From: Deltaproteobacteria bacterium
Lineage (GTDB): Bacteria > UBA10199 > JADGCS01
Direction: 5' to 3'
Assembly (NCBI GenBank): GCA_024233595.1
Contig: JACKPK010000010.1
Coordinates: 1-64,000, forward strand
DNA: 64,000 nucleotides
Part shown: one piece after another, positions 43,210 to 53,578 of the stretch
Layout: the number at the start of each line of letters is the position of its first letter
Numbering within the stretch: the first letter of the stretch is position 1
Translations under genes and position numbers: made by a program
Notes under the pieces: model-generated
Seen by the model: only the letters and a program-made list of their open reading frames with translations
Database searches by the model: none
Told to the model about the DNA's origin: nothing

Positions 43210-45177
43210 TTAAACCCGCTCCACCCATTGTCCGTGATTCTTAATGAGCGCAATCAGCTCGTCTAAGGCATTGGCTTCTGGGATATTACGTGTCACGCAA
43301 TCTTTTCCCACATAAAGGCTGATCTTGCCTGTGCCCGTGCCCACGTAACCAAAGTCAGCGTCGGCCATTTCGCCAGGCCCATTCACAATGCAACCCATGA
43401 TCGCGATCTTAACGCCTTTAAGGTGGTCGGTGCGTTTTTTGATTTTTGCTGTGACCTCTTGCAGATCAAAAAGAGTGCGTCCACAAGACGGGCAGGCAAT
43501 GAATTCTGTTTTAGAGATCCGCACCCGACAGGCTTGCAGCACACCGTAAGAGAGCGAGAGCTTTTCTTTAAAACTTAAACGAGAGCTATTGATTTGAATG
43601 CTATCGCCAAGTCCCGCCAGCAAAAGCGAGCCAAGTTCAGCTGAAGCCGATAGCAACACAGGAAGAGCGCTCTCTTTAAAAAGCAAATGAATGTGATGCG
43701 CGGGTTGATCGCCCAAAGCCTTTTGCAAAAGACGGTAGTCTTGTGCCGGTTGCGCCGAAATAACAGAGAGAACCAATGCTTGCGTCGCGTTCTGCAACGC
43801 GTTTTTTAAGACACTTAAATTCTGTTGCTCAAATAAATTGATTTCTGTGGCATCAAGTCTGAGCTCAAAACTTTTGTCTTTAATCTGAGATAAAAATCTA
43901 GGCAATTGCTCTAATTGAGCCAGGTCTTTAAGAACCCAACACAGTTTGTCAGCAAGGGTTGCTTCCATGAGTTCAGTCAGGTTGGCCGAGCAAACCGCTA
44001 AGGCAAAGTTTTGTGCTTTGAGTTCTTCTGCAAATTCAGGCCAGTATTGTGTGGCTGCGATCTCGATGCCTTCAAAACGCATGTCTGCATTTTGCGCCAA
44101 TAAGAAGTTTTTAAATTGCGAGGCGTCGTCTAGTCTTGTCCAAACGCTAACAGGGTGTTTGCCTCCCTGAGGCAAAGGGCCAATTTTGAATTCTTGCGTT
44201 TCGCGTCGCGCTGGTGTGGCTTGAAACCGTGACGTGGTTAAAAAATCTAAATGCGCAGGAATGTCCTGATTTTGGTTTTGCTGAACTCTGTAGTTTTGAA
44301 TCGCAATGAGCTCATTAAAAGGCGCCACCAACGCGGCTGCCACAGGGATTTCTTTGTCGGCGTCTTCGGTGAGCGAAACACGGATGGTGTCGCCAAGGCC
44401 TTCGTTAAGGAGCGTGCCAATGCCAACGGCTGATTTCACACGGCCGTCTTCGCCTTCGCCCGCTTCAGTCACACCCAAGTGCAAGGGGTAATCCATGCCC
44501 TCGGCTTCCATGCGCTCGGCAAGCAAGCGGTAAGCGTTCACCATGACCTGCGTGTTAGAGGCTTTCATGGAGAGGATGATGTCGTGGTAATTGTTCTTGG
44601 CGGCAATGCGTAAAAATTCCAGAGCTGATTCCACCATGCCTTCGGGCGAATCACCATAACGGTTCATGATGCGGTCCGAAAGCGAACCGTGATTGGTGCC
44701 AATGCGCATGGCCACACCATGTTCTTTGCATTTAAGGACAAGAGGCGCAAAGCGTTCTTCAATGCGAGCTAACTCTTGTTCGTATTGCTCATCGCTATAC
44801 TCTTGCACTTTAAATAATTTTTTATCGATAAAGTTGCCTGGGTTGATACGGACTTTTTCGACAAAGGGAACCACATCCATGGCAATGGAGGGCGTGAAGT
44901 GAATGTCAGCAACCAAGGGCACCGATAATTTCAGACGCTGCATTTCGGCGCGGATGTTTTTTAAATTATTAAGATCGGCTTTGGTAGGGACCGTTAAACG
45001 CACAATTTCGCAACCAGCGGCCACAAGCTTTTGGATTTCGTTGATGACACCTGCTGTGTTTTTTGTGTCCGATGTGCACATGCTTTGCACACGGATGGGG
45101 TTGTTGCCACCAATGCCAATTTGGCCCACAAAAACTGTTCGGGTTTGGCGCCGCTTGTAGAAGCGAGGAGTGCTCAT
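43210..45177 (-). CDS. ispG: 4-hydroxy-3-methylbut-2-enyl diphosphate synthase, long form
   Basis: 655 residues from the ATG at 45177 (MSTPRFYKRRQTR); the frame is open 18 codons further up. IspG is the 4Fe-4S enzyme of the MEP isoprenoid pathway. The N-terminal TIM barrel has NPIRVQSMCTSDTKN and MRIGTNHGSLSDRIMNRYG. The C-terminal part has the cluster cysteines in FIACPSCGRTLFDL and IAIMGCIVNGPGEMADADFG. About 270 extra residues between them make this the long form known from plants, Chlamydia and Bacteroidetes. It begins one base after the stop of the FHA gene. Confidence 0.95.
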   Translation of the reverse strand: MSTPRFYKRRQTRTVFVGQIGIGGNNPIRVQSMCTSDTKNTAGVINEIQKLVAAGCEIVRLTVPTKADLNNLKNIRAEMQRLKLSVPLVADIHFTPSIAMDVVPFVEKVRINPGNFIDKKLFKVQEYSDEQYEQELARIEERFAPLVLKCKEHGVAMRIGTNHGSLSDRIMNRYGDSPEGMVESALEFLRIAAKNNYHDIILSMKASNTQVMVNAYRLLAERMEAEGMDYPLHLGVTEAGEGEDGRVKSAVGIGTLLNEGLGDTIRVSLTEDADKEIPVAAALVAPFNELIAIQNYRVQQNQNQDIPAHLDFLTTSRFQATPARRETQEFKIGPLPQGGKHPVSVWTRLDDASQFKNFLLAQNADMRFEGIEIAATQYWPEFAEELKAQNFALAVCSANLTELMEATLADKLCWVLKDLAQLEQLPRFLSQIKDKSFELRLDATEINLFEQQNLSVLKNALQNATQALVLSVISAQPAQDYRLLQKALGDQPAHHIHLLFKESALPVLLSASAELGSLLLAGLGDSIQINSSRLSFKEKLSLSYGVLQACRVRISKTEFIACPSCGRTLFDLQEVTAKIKKRTDHLKGVKIAIMGCIVNGPGEMADADFGYVGTGTGKISLYVGKDCVTRNIPEANALDELIALIKNHGQWVERV

Positions 45178-45178
45178 G

Positions 45179-46693
45179 TTACTTTTTGCTGAAGGAAAAA
45201 CGGTAACCACCGATAGAGACTTCGTCGCCATCTTGTAGCACTGCTTCGTCGACTTTGTTGCCGTTTACGTAAACACCGTTGGAGCTTTTGAGATCAATGA
45301 TGATGTACTGGTTGTTGTAAACATTGATGGCAGCGTGTTGGCGCGAAACCTTGGGTGCTTTGAGGATAACGTCGTTAGAAGGAGAGCGGCCAATGGAAGT
45401 ATTGGCTTTGAGCTCGTATACAGTTTGCTCTAATTCGCCTTCAGTGAGTCGTAAAATATATGGAGCGTCGCTAGTCTCTGTGCTCAAAGGGATTTCGCCA
45501 GTGGCGTCACCGACTGATTCTGTTTTTTTTTCTGCGTTTTCGTCGACTTTGATCGAAGAAAGGATGTCGCTGATAGAATCGTCTGCGATGCTTTCGTTTT
45601 GCTCTAGTTTGGCTTCGTCTTTATTGGGTGTGAGCTCTTCACCAGTTAGATCAGCGCCAGATTCTTTTTTTAAAGTAAAAGATTGTTCGCTCACGTCTTG
45701 GTTGGCAAAGTAGTTTTCGGAACTGTCGGTTTTAAGACTGTCCTCTTGTGGCTCGTTGATGAGATCGTTGATGTCTTCTTCGGCCAAGCCTTTTTGGGGC
45801 TCATCTTGCAAGAGGCGATTGATGTTCGATTGGCTTTCTTCAATTTGGATGTCGTCTTCGCTGTCTTCTTCTAAAAAAAGGTCTTCGAACTCGCTGGATT
45901 CATCTTGAGATTCTTTTGGTTGTGGTGGCTGAATGGTTTCTTCTTCGGGTTGAATCACCGAACCGCCTTCTTCCAACGCCATGTTGGCACGTGTGTTCAC
46001 AGAAGGTTCAAATTCGTAATCTTCTTCTGGCGTGCTTTGTTCGGGAGCTCTTTGAGGTTGTGGTTCGGTTGCAGGGGCTGTTTCTTGTTGTTTTGGAGAA
46101 TCAGCCAAGCGACCACGGTATTCTGGCTCTTTGGGTTTGTAAGAAGAGGGTTCGCTGGCAGAGCGGCGGCCTAAATCTTCAGGGTCAAAGAGGTCTTCGT
46201 GAGAACGGATGTACTGGCTGATGCGAGCCAAATCGCTTTCGAGTTTTTCGATCTCTTTGGTTTCGTAGGTTTCGACTTCTTGGAACTGGTTGTGAGAGAA
46301 TTCGCTGAGGAAATAGCGGAAGTCGGCTTCTTCAAGGATTTCTTTGTGGCGATTGATTTCGACAGAAAGTTTTTCGCGACGCACGTAAAGGTCTTTGATC
46401 TCTTTTTTAAGGAGTTCCTTTTTTTCTTGAAGGAGATCATTGATGGTTTGCAACTGCAAGTCGTAGTCGCGTTTGACTTTATCGTAGACAGATTGCGACA
46501 CGCGGCCACGTGCTTCATCCATTTTTTGGATGCGTTCTAAGATGACATCACGCTGATTTTTAATGCGTGTTGTTGCCTGTAAAAGCTCTTCATCGGGCTT
46601 GTAATTGGCAAATTTAGAGTTGAACGGACGATCCCCGTCGCGACCTGCGCTTTTGAAATCGATGACCTTTGAGTTATTGTTTCTGTCTTCCAT
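45179..46693 (-). CDS. FHA-domain protein with coiled coil
   Basis: 504 residues. Residues 30-170 are highly charged and predicted as coiled coil. The middle 230 residues are acidic, low in complexity and rich in E, S and Q. The C-terminal 90 residues are an FHA domain: TSIGRSPSNDVILKAPKVSRQHAAI, then LKSSNGVYVNGNKV, with the phosphothreonine-binding R, S and H in place. FHA domains read Ser/Thr kinase signals. The gene lies directly before ispG, probably in one transcript, although no functional link is known. Confidence 0.85.
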   Translation of the reverse strand: MEDRNNNSKVIDFKSAGRDGDRPFNSKFANYKPDEELLQATTRIKNQRDVILERIQKMDEARGRVSQSVYDKVKRDYDLQLQTINDLLQEKKELLKKEIKDLYVRREKLSVEINRHKEILEEADFRYFLSEFSHNQFQEVETYETKEIEKLESDLARISQYIRSHEDLFDPEDLGRRSASEPSSYKPKEPEYRGRLADSPKQQETAPATEPQPQRAPEQSTPEEDYEFEPSVNTRANMALEEGGSVIQPEEETIQPPQPKESQDESSEFEDLFLEEDSEDDIQIEESQSNINRLLQDEPQKGLAEEDINDLINEPQEDSLKTDSSENYFANQDVSEQSFTLKKESGADLTGEELTPNKDEAKLEQNESIADDSISDILSSIKVDENAEKKTESVGDATGEIPLSTETSDAPYILRLTEGELEQTVYELKANTSIGRSPSNDVILKAPKVSRQHAAINVYNNQYIIIDLKSSNGVYVNGNKVDEAVLQDGDEVSIGGYRFSFSKK

Positions 46694-46819
46694 GGGCAGC
46701 GGGTATAACCAAGCTGCTCATCCGGGGCAATAAGGAAATGGGCTAATTTTTAAAAAGGCTTCTTGCGCCTAAATTGGTATTTCTTTATGGATATCAAGGA
46801 CATTTACGAAGGGGGGCAG

Positions 46820-47464
46820 ATGAGGCTGATTCATTTTTTTAAGCAAGCGAGCGTGGGCTTGCGGTGCCGCAAAGGGCAGGCTTTTGTCATGGGATTCTTA
46901 GGGCTGCTTGTCATTTCGTCATTGCTTTTCCCACAAACAAGCTTTGCCTGGAGCACAAAATCAGCGCGCTCTGGTTCTCAGAAAATCAAATTACTTTCTA
47001 AAACCAAACGCAAAAGAATAGCCGCCAACGCGGCCATGCGGCTTTTTAGGTCTGAATTCATTAAAGATGCCGGCTTGCCGCGTAAAATTGCTTTGGCCAA
47101 AATCTACGTGGAAGGTGAAGACCTTAACACCAGTTCAGAAGAATTCACAGATCTCTACCTAAACGAAATTTTCGATCATCCTTATATTTTAGTTGTGAAT
47201 CAAGACGTCACCACGGATCTGAGCTTGGCTTACAAGCTCATCGATTATTACCCTGAATACGAAGCGCGCAAACAAGGTGTGTTGTTGGGCGCAAATTATT
47301 ACATTTCGGGAACCTTTCGTTCCGAACCCTACACAAAAGAAAGCGGTAAGGTCGAACAGCGTTATGTGTTTGATTACACGCTTCGAAACATCCGCAATAA
47401 TAAAGTGATTGTGCATGTGAACTACGTGCATGGACAAAAAAAGACCAAGCGTAAGAAAAAATAG
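46820..47464 (+). CDS. LpoB-like exported protein
   Basis: The ATG at 46820 follows a strong GAAGGGGGG ribosome binding site; an upstream ATG at 46763 lacks one. The protein of about 214 residues has a signal peptide with a long basic start, cut near QTSFA. The mature part shows a pattern seen in LpoB/CsgG-like proteins: a helix after LYLNEIFDHPYILVV, then GANYYISGTF and a final YTLRNIRNNKVIVHVNY strand pair. LpoB activates a peptidoglycan synthase, but there is no lipobox here. A basic KKTKRKKK tail ends the protein. Confidence 0.6.
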   Translation: MRLIHFFKQASVGLRCRKGQAFVMGFLGLLVISSLLFPQTSFAWSTKSARSGSQKIKLLSKTKRKRIAANAAMRLFRSEFIKDAGLPRKIALAKIYVEGEDLNTSSEEFTDLYLNEIFDHPYILVVNQDVTTDLSLAYKLIDYYPEYEARKQGVLLGANYYISGTFRSEPYTKESGKVEQRYVFDYTLRNIRNNKVIVHVNYVHGQKKTKRKKK

Positions 47465-47475
47465 TTTGAGGAAGC

Positions 47476-48250
47476 ATGTCGAATAACGAAACCGAAAACA
47501 CAGAAGACTCCGTCAAAGAAGAAGACCTTTTTGAAGACGCGAACGATCCTGTTACCGACTACAAAATGGAAAATCTGGATGATCAAGGCGAAGACGAAAT
47601 GAACGCCACCATGATGGCCATTGATCTCACCAGGGCTGATCTTGATGCTGCCACCAAGGTGAACATCAAGGTCGATGAGCCCACAGACGAAGAGATCATT
47701 CAGGAACAGCTCGAGCAAAAAAAGTTCTTTTTGTTTCGTTGGTATCGTCAGGCTAGAAAAAAAGCCGAGCGCGTTTTTTCGCAATTGAATTTTGGCAAAC
47801 GACCCGCTTGGTTTTCAAAATTTGAAGGCTCTTGGTTGCCAAGCCCAGGACTTTCAAAAGTAGAAATGCTCATGTTCTTTTTGTTGCGTGTGCTTGTGAT
47901 TGCCTTGTCGGCTTATTTGCACAAGGTTCTTTACGCGCAGGCCAGTTTGATGCTCGGTGGTGATTTTGCCGGGAGCCAATCTGTTTATTTGGGGTTGCTG
48001 GGTGCAGAATCAATTTTGCTTTTGCTGGCGATTGTTTTGCGTTGGTCACCGTTTTTTCTTATGGCGTTGCCGGTTGCCATGGTGTTTTTGTTTTTTTCGT
48101 GGCTGAGCTTTTTTTATCATCCTGCAGATGGCGCCATTTATGCCTTAAACGGCGAGCCCATTAACACTTATTTAAATCAAATCATCTTTGCCTTTGTGGC
48201 TGGCTTTGGGGTTTTGGTTGTGTTGGGTGTGGTAAATCAATGGCGCGCGT
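47476..48250 (+). CDS. Membrane protein, N-terminal part of a disrupted locus
   Basis: Starts 11 bases after the LpoB-like gene with GAGGAAGC as ribosome binding site. The first 75 residues are very acidic and probably disordered. Residues 80-115 are basic, and hydrophobic segments follow (around 137-157, 168-188, 192-212, 231-251). The frame leaves sensible sequence near 48250, where QWRAF is continued in another frame by AGLVLLLAVFPLVL. The gene therefore extends into the frameshifted stretch to the right. No family is recognised. Confidence 0.6.
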
Positions 48251-50730
48251 TTTGCAGGTCTTGTTTTGTTGCTCGCCGTTTTTCCGCTTGTGCTTAATTT
48301 TAACCGGAAAATTTTTGCTTTCGAGTTTTTTGGCGGACCTTTACAGAAAGTTTGCCGTGGTATTTTACCAGCCGAGCACCGCGTTGTTTTTGGCTGTATC
48401 CCATCTTGTTTTTTGTTTTAGAAGGGCTTTTGCTTCTGGGTCAGGTCAGGGGTATTTTGATAAAGAGGATTTTATCGTGCAACTTTATTGCCCTTGTTTG
48501 CTTTTGGTGCTCTTTGGTTTTGTTTGCTGCAATCTGTTTATTTGAATCCTTTAACAGATCTTTTGAGGTGGCGCCAAAAGGCCTTGGCCAGTGGCGGTTG
48601 GAAAGATGGTGATCAAATTCTAGGGATTCAAACGCAAGATTTAAATGCCTCTTGGGGACAGGACCAAGGCTACCGTGGCCAAATCAAAATCGCACAAAAA
48701 AAAGACGAAATCATTTTAATTAAAGTGGAAGACGCCTTTATTTTCCTGTTTCTGTAGTTACCAAAAGTGACTTTGCTGTGTTTTCGGACGAACAAGAATT
48801 AAAATTAAAAAGTTTAAAGAACAAATCGAAGGGATCGTATTCGATGCACTTGACCTTAGGTAAAAAGAAGCCTTGGTCAGCTGGGATGCCAAACGTCTGA
48901 TTACAAGAACACAGATGATTTCAAAATCACCTTTGTCGCAGCCCGAACAAATCGGAACGTTTGTTAATCAAAGAAGGGCAGCGCGTCTTGATCAATGAAA
49001 AGCCGCAAAGCGATCAGGTTTTTATTCCTTTGGCGTACTTTTGCGCAGGGCGAAACAAATTGGGATGTGCTGGCCTATGGCAAAGACAACCAGGTTTTGT
49101 TTGAAGCTATCGCAAAATTAAACAATGAGGCCAAAGCAGGATTTCAAATCATCAGCCCAATGCCTGGTGACTCTGTTGGTAAGGTGTTTTCTGTTTTACA
49201 CACAGCCGCAAGGTATTCCGGTGAATGATATCAAAAGCATTCGTTACTACCTTGAACGATGAACTCATTGATGGAAACAGGCTTCTGATTCATCTTCATC
49301 AAATGAACTGCCTGAACAAACACCCAAAACTTTGAGCGATTAGCCTTGGGCTTTTCTTTGGCCACAGGAGAAATCAAGAAAAACCATTTCGGTGCACAAT
49401 GCCGTGCCTTCTGATTTTGAAAATCACATCTCCTGGCAGGGCGCTTTTGTGGGCAATAAGTGCCAAGATACAATTAGGGTGCCACAAGGAAAAGACTTTT
49501 GCAGGTCTGCATGTTTCTTGTGAATGGCTATCGCATTCCCGCGAACTTGCTTCGAAAAACAACACCCTTTGAATTGCCCGTGTCACGGTGGTCGCAGGCA
49601 GGTTGTTTTAGACCTTGCAGGACAGTTCTAGATGGAACAAAAGTTAAGCGATTGATCCGGTGAATCGTGGCTTAGGGGTGGGTTGATGGCAATCACAAGG
49701 CAGGCGCATTCTTCTTGTCCCAACCAGCAAAAACGATTTTTGTTTTGACGCGAGCTTAAGTCAAAAGAGGTGGGGCTGGCAGAGCAAGTGGCAGCATGCA
49801 CGGGCTTTGTTTTCTGACACGCTGTTGAGTGCGGAGGAAAGAACAAAACCCGGGGTTTTGGTTTTTGGTCAGGATGCTTGGTACCAAGATGACTGGCGAT
49901 CATGTGCAGAGACATCACGGGGTTCTGGCGTTTTGGAACGCACGCCGTGTGCTTGATTCTTTACAAAAAGCGGAACCGGCTGGGCGTTCTGCTTTAAAAG
50001 AGGCTCTTAAAAAAGCGCTGTCTTCAAAACCGAATCAGATTTTTGTTGTGGTTGATGGTGGCGACGGTTGTGACCCAATGTGGTTAGAAGGTTTGGAATC
50101 TGATCTTAAAATCGCCGCAAACACAGGTCAAAATTTTTCATGGGGCTATAGCAGAAAGATGAAGTGAGCTTAAAGGCCTTGGCCAAATCAACAGACGGAC
50201 CTACTTTTGCGGTTCGTGATCCTGAATCCTTGAATCAGCCTGTTTTGAAAGCGAACAGAGCTTTTGATTTATGAAAAATAATATCCTAGAGTCGCCTTGA
50301 CTTGAAGCACAGAAACTGAGCCTGATGCCAGCCGCTGCTAACGCAAAAAGTACCAACATCTCAAGGGGCTTAAAGAATTGGTTTGATGTCTTGTGGCAGC
50401 AACAAAACCTTGCAGCTTGATTATGATCAAAAGAGCTGAGTTTGTTAGCGCTGTTGACAGGCTTCTAAAATCGATTTTGCTCGTTTTCACTAAAGATTTT
50501 TACAGCATTGTTATGGGCCAAATTCCTCACAGAAACCCCACAAAGTCTAGAAACGCAAGCGACAACGCTTCCGGAAGATAACATTCCTCATGAACACCCA
50601 GAGAGGTTGCAGAGACTTGTCATCATGAATCTCATGATGCTGAATACAAAGAAAATTTTGGTGGCCGTGATGTGCAGTGGGCGATCCACGATCATTATTT
50701 TCCGGTGGATAGCTTGGCCAAGTCAAGGGC
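48251..50730 (+). pseudogene. Frameshift-ridden middle of the membrane/phosphoesterase locus
   Basis: Coding-like pieces alternate between the three plus frames. Examples: membrane-like LWLYPILFFVLEGLLLLGQV near 48400, KALASGGWKDGDQILGIQTQ near 48590, KAEPAGRSALKEALKKA and PNQIFVVVDGGDGCDPMW near 50000, and DAEYKENFGGRDVQWAIHDH near 50640. Taken together they suggest one or two large genes joining the membrane domain on the left with the phosphoesterase on the right. I count roughly ten or more frame changes. No promoter or new start is apparent at the junctions. Confidence 0.6.
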
Positions 50731-52745
50731 AGATCTTTGTCATTGCCGATCAACAAATGGGCATGCTCAATGGGGCGCGCACGTTTTTTCAAAGTAACAC
50801 GGTCGATGGTATGGTGGATCCCGCTGTGCGACCAGTGGCCCTCGATTTATTTTCGTTCACGGTTTCGCAAGCCCACATCATGCAATTGGAAGAGAGTCTT
50901 GTTGGCAAGAACTACCCCTTGGTCATTGTGAACAACGGCGATTTGGCGGATCGTTCTTGTGCGCCCGAATACGATTTGGCTTTGTTCTCGTCCGGTTTTT
51001 TTGCGGGTGGGTTTAAGCGCGACAACACGCATCGCATGCTTGGCATTGGTAATCATGATCTGACGCATTTGGGCAACTTTACAACTGAGCAAAATTTGCG
51101 GGGCTTTTTTGGCGAGATTTTAGGTTTGCCGGGAACAGAGCAAAGTTATCGTGAGCGTTACTGGGCACCCAATTGTGGCAATGACGCTCAGGTGTTGGAT
51201 AAAAAGCGCCTTATCGAATTCATGGCGCGTTTTTATCAGGTCGACTTGGACCAAGCGGTCACTAAAATTGCGGAGTCATCTGATGAGATGTTTCGTTTAA
51301 ATGACGACACAGAGCCACGGTCCTGGCACGTTGAAGGCGATGAGCTTCCTAATTTTAAAGAAGTTTACCGGACGTTTTGGAAAGACGCGCCTGATCAGAT
51401 GCAAACAGCCATTGTGAGAAAAAGAGATCGCAGTGGTGATTCAATTCACGAGTGGTTTGCGATTATGGCAAAAAAATTAGAAGACGGCACGCATGTGATT
51501 TTGTTGGATTCTATGGATCACACGGAAACATCTCCTTTGGTGCCAGGATTATCACCGCGCTTTTCGGTTGCTGCGGCGCGCATTGTGCATGCTTACATTG
51601 CGTATCAAAATTCTATTTCTGATACGCCTCAGCATTATGTTTTGGTTTCGCACTTTCCGATGCAAGAGGTTTACAACGGTTTATTGGGTAACAAACGTTT
51701 GTGGCGCCGAGGCATGGGGAAGGTTTTGGATTTGCCAGAAGTGGAGTGGGTGATTTCATCACATGATCACGTCGAAAGCAGTCGTGACCTGGCTGATCTT
51801 TTGCATCGTAAAAAATCACTTTTAAAACGAAGCAAGGCTTTGCCTGAAGACACAACGGGGAGTGTAACCGACTTCCCGAACTCAACTTATAGTTTAAAAT
51901 GGGAACAAGCAGAGGGCAGGCGTTTGTATCAAGCTGACTTTGTCCGATTAGAGAGCAAGTACACTGAATCGAGCCCTTTGGTTGACCGTTATGTCAAACG
52001 CCATCTTGGCGAATTGGCACGTTACCGCGAGCTTTGGCAGCATTTGCCGACAGCGGCCATGCAGCGTGCTGCGGGGCCTAATGGCACCCCTGGAAAAACT
52101 TGGGCTGCGCTTTCGGCCATTAACCGGCCTTCGGTTTTACAAAAAGAGATTTTAATTTTCGACACGCTCAATCTGATGGAGTTTCAGTTTACGGAAGCCC
52201 TGACTTTATTGGATTCCTTGCTTTCGCTCATGGAGGAAGAAATCAAAACCTTAGAAGAGCAAGGTGATTTTGATGCGTCTGAAAGTCTTTCGCCTTCTTT
52301 TATTATTTTGTCACAAGAATGGAATCATTTGAACGCTCGTTATGAACGCTGGCAAGGGCAAATGAATGAGCCTCGTGATTTTTTTGGTCGGTCTCTTTCG
52401 GTCAAAGAAGCCATTCAGGAGTACAACGACCTCTATTTACAAAATCAAAAGAGCAATCGCCCGAGCGAAGAGCAAAAGGCGTTGTTGAATCAAATTGAAT
52501 CGTATTTATTCAAGCCAGGCACCATGGGAGTGGACAAACGCTTGCGGAAGGGATTGAATCTTTTGGAGTTGTTTGTGAGCCCCTGTGGGGAAACAGCTTA
52601 TTGTTTTCAAACCATCCAGATGTTGCTTGCCGAAATCCCCAAGAATAGTGAGTCCTGGCGCTTCATGTTAAAAATCGCATTGGCTGCCGCCGAAGAAGAC
52701 ACCTGGAGAGTCCCACAGAGTCGAGTTGTGGGGGCGGGGGAATAG
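50730..52745 (+). CDS. Calcineurin-like metallophosphoesterase domain protein
   Basis: The frame is intact from about 50730; the annotated ATG at 50508 would begin in frameshifted sequence. Metal-binding motifs of the family appear in order: IVNNGDLADRS, GIGNHDLTHLG, LVSHFPMQE and SSHDHVES. The opening GQIFVIADQQMG also fits. The C-terminal 250 residues are helical and of unknown function. The substrate is not predictable. If joined with the membrane part at 47476, the protein would be a membrane-anchored phosphoesterase of over 1,700 residues. Confidence 0.7.
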   Translation, partial: QIFVIADQQMGMLNGARTFFQSNTVDGMVDPAVRPVALDLFSFTVSQAHIMQLEESLVGKNYPLVIVNNGDLADRSCAPEYDLALFSSGFFAGGFKRDNTHRMLGIGNHDLTHLGNFTTEQNLRGFFGEILGLPGTEQSYRERYWAPNCGNDAQVLDKKRLIEFMARFYQVDLDQAVTKIAESSDEMFRLNDDTEPRSWHVEGDELPNFKEVYRTFWKDAPDQMQTAIVRKRDRSGDSIHEWFAIMAKKLEDGTHVILLDSMDHTETSPLVPGLSPRFSVAAARIVHAYIAYQNSISDTPQHYVLVSHFPMQEVYNGLLGNKRLWRRGMGKVLDLPEVEWVISSHDHVESSRDLADLLHRKKSLLKRSKALPEDTTGSVTDFPNSTYSLKWEQAEGRRLYQADFVRLESKYTESSPLVDRYVKRHLGELARYRELWQHLPTAAMQRAAGPNGTPGKTWAALSAINRPSVLQKEILIFDTLNLMEFQFTEALTLLDSLLSLMEEEIKTLEEQGDFDASESLSPSFIILSQEWNHLNARYERWQGQMNEPRDFFGRSLSVKEAIQEYNDLYLQNQKSNRPSEEQKALLNQIESYLFKPGTMGVDKRLRKGLNLLELFVSPCGETAYCFQTIQMLLAEIPKNSESWRFMLKIALAAAEEDTWRVPQSRVVGAGE

Positions 52746-52843
52746 GGACTAGAGGTTAGGGGTTCAATTTTAAAACCGACATAAATTCACCTCAATTGCT
52801 AAAGCTTCTCGCTCTCTTTTGAACAGTATTATATAGATGCTCC

Positions 52844-53566
52844 ATGATCTACTTTATTTTGTTCCTGCTCAGCACGGCCACTTCTATTCTTTCCGGCACC
52901 ATTGGCATGGCTGGCGGCATTGTGCTCTTATCTCTTCTGACCTTTGTTTTGCCCTTTGAGCTTCTGATTCCCATTCATGGCACAGCCCAATTGGTGAGCA
53001 ATTTTTCACGTTTGCTGTTTTTGCGGAAGAACATCAATCTGATTGTTTTAAAGTGGTACATGGTGGGCTCTGTCTTTGGTTCTTTGTTATCTGTTTTGGT
53101 CATCAAGTCTGTCGAAAACAAAGAAGTGTTTCTGCTTTTGATCGCAGGGATTATTTTTTACACGCTTTTTAAACCCAAAAAATTACCAAAGATTCAAATC
53201 CCTTTGTGGGCGTTTTCTTTTGTTGGTTTTGGGGCGGGGTTTTTAAGTTTATTGGTGGGCGCCACGGGACCTTTTATTGCGCCGTTCTTTTTACGAGACG
53301 AATTTTCCAAAGAAGAGATTGTTGCGACCAAGGCGGCCGTACAGTGCTTTACCCATTTTCTAAAATTACCGGCCTTTTTCTACCTTGGCTTTGCGTTTTC
53401 GGAGCACCTTGGTTTTATCATGGTGCTCAGTGCTGGGGCCATTGTTGGCACCAAGATTGGTGTGAGCATTTTAAAAGGTTTGCCCGAAAAGCAATTTCGC
53501 ATCTTGTTTCGTCTGGCTCTTTTTGCAGCTGCCTGCCGTTTGGTTTACAAGGTGTTTTTGGGATAA
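52844..53566 (+). CDS. TauE/SafE-family membrane transporter
   Basis: 240 residues, about seven or eight membrane helices. The family repeat is visible twice: LSGTIGMAGGIVLLSLL near residue 17 and GAGFLSLLVGATGPFIAPFFL near residue 128. TauE/SafE proteins export sulfite, sulfoacetate or related anions. No sulfur genes are adjacent. A TATAGA lies six bases before the ATG but without a matching -35. Confidence 0.85.
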   Translation: MIYFILFLLSTATSILSGTIGMAGGIVLLSLLTFVLPFELLIPIHGTAQLVSNFSRLLFLRKNINLIVLKWYMVGSVFGSLLSVLVIKSVENKEVFLLLIAGIIFYTLFKPKKLPKIQIPLWAFSFVGFGAGFLSLLVGATGPFIAPFFLRDEFSKEEIVATKAAVQCFTHFLKLPAFFYLGFAFSEHLGFIMVLSAGAIVGTKIGVSILKGLPEKQFRILFRLALFAAACRLVYKVFLG

Positions 53567-53578
53567 AAAGATTTGATA

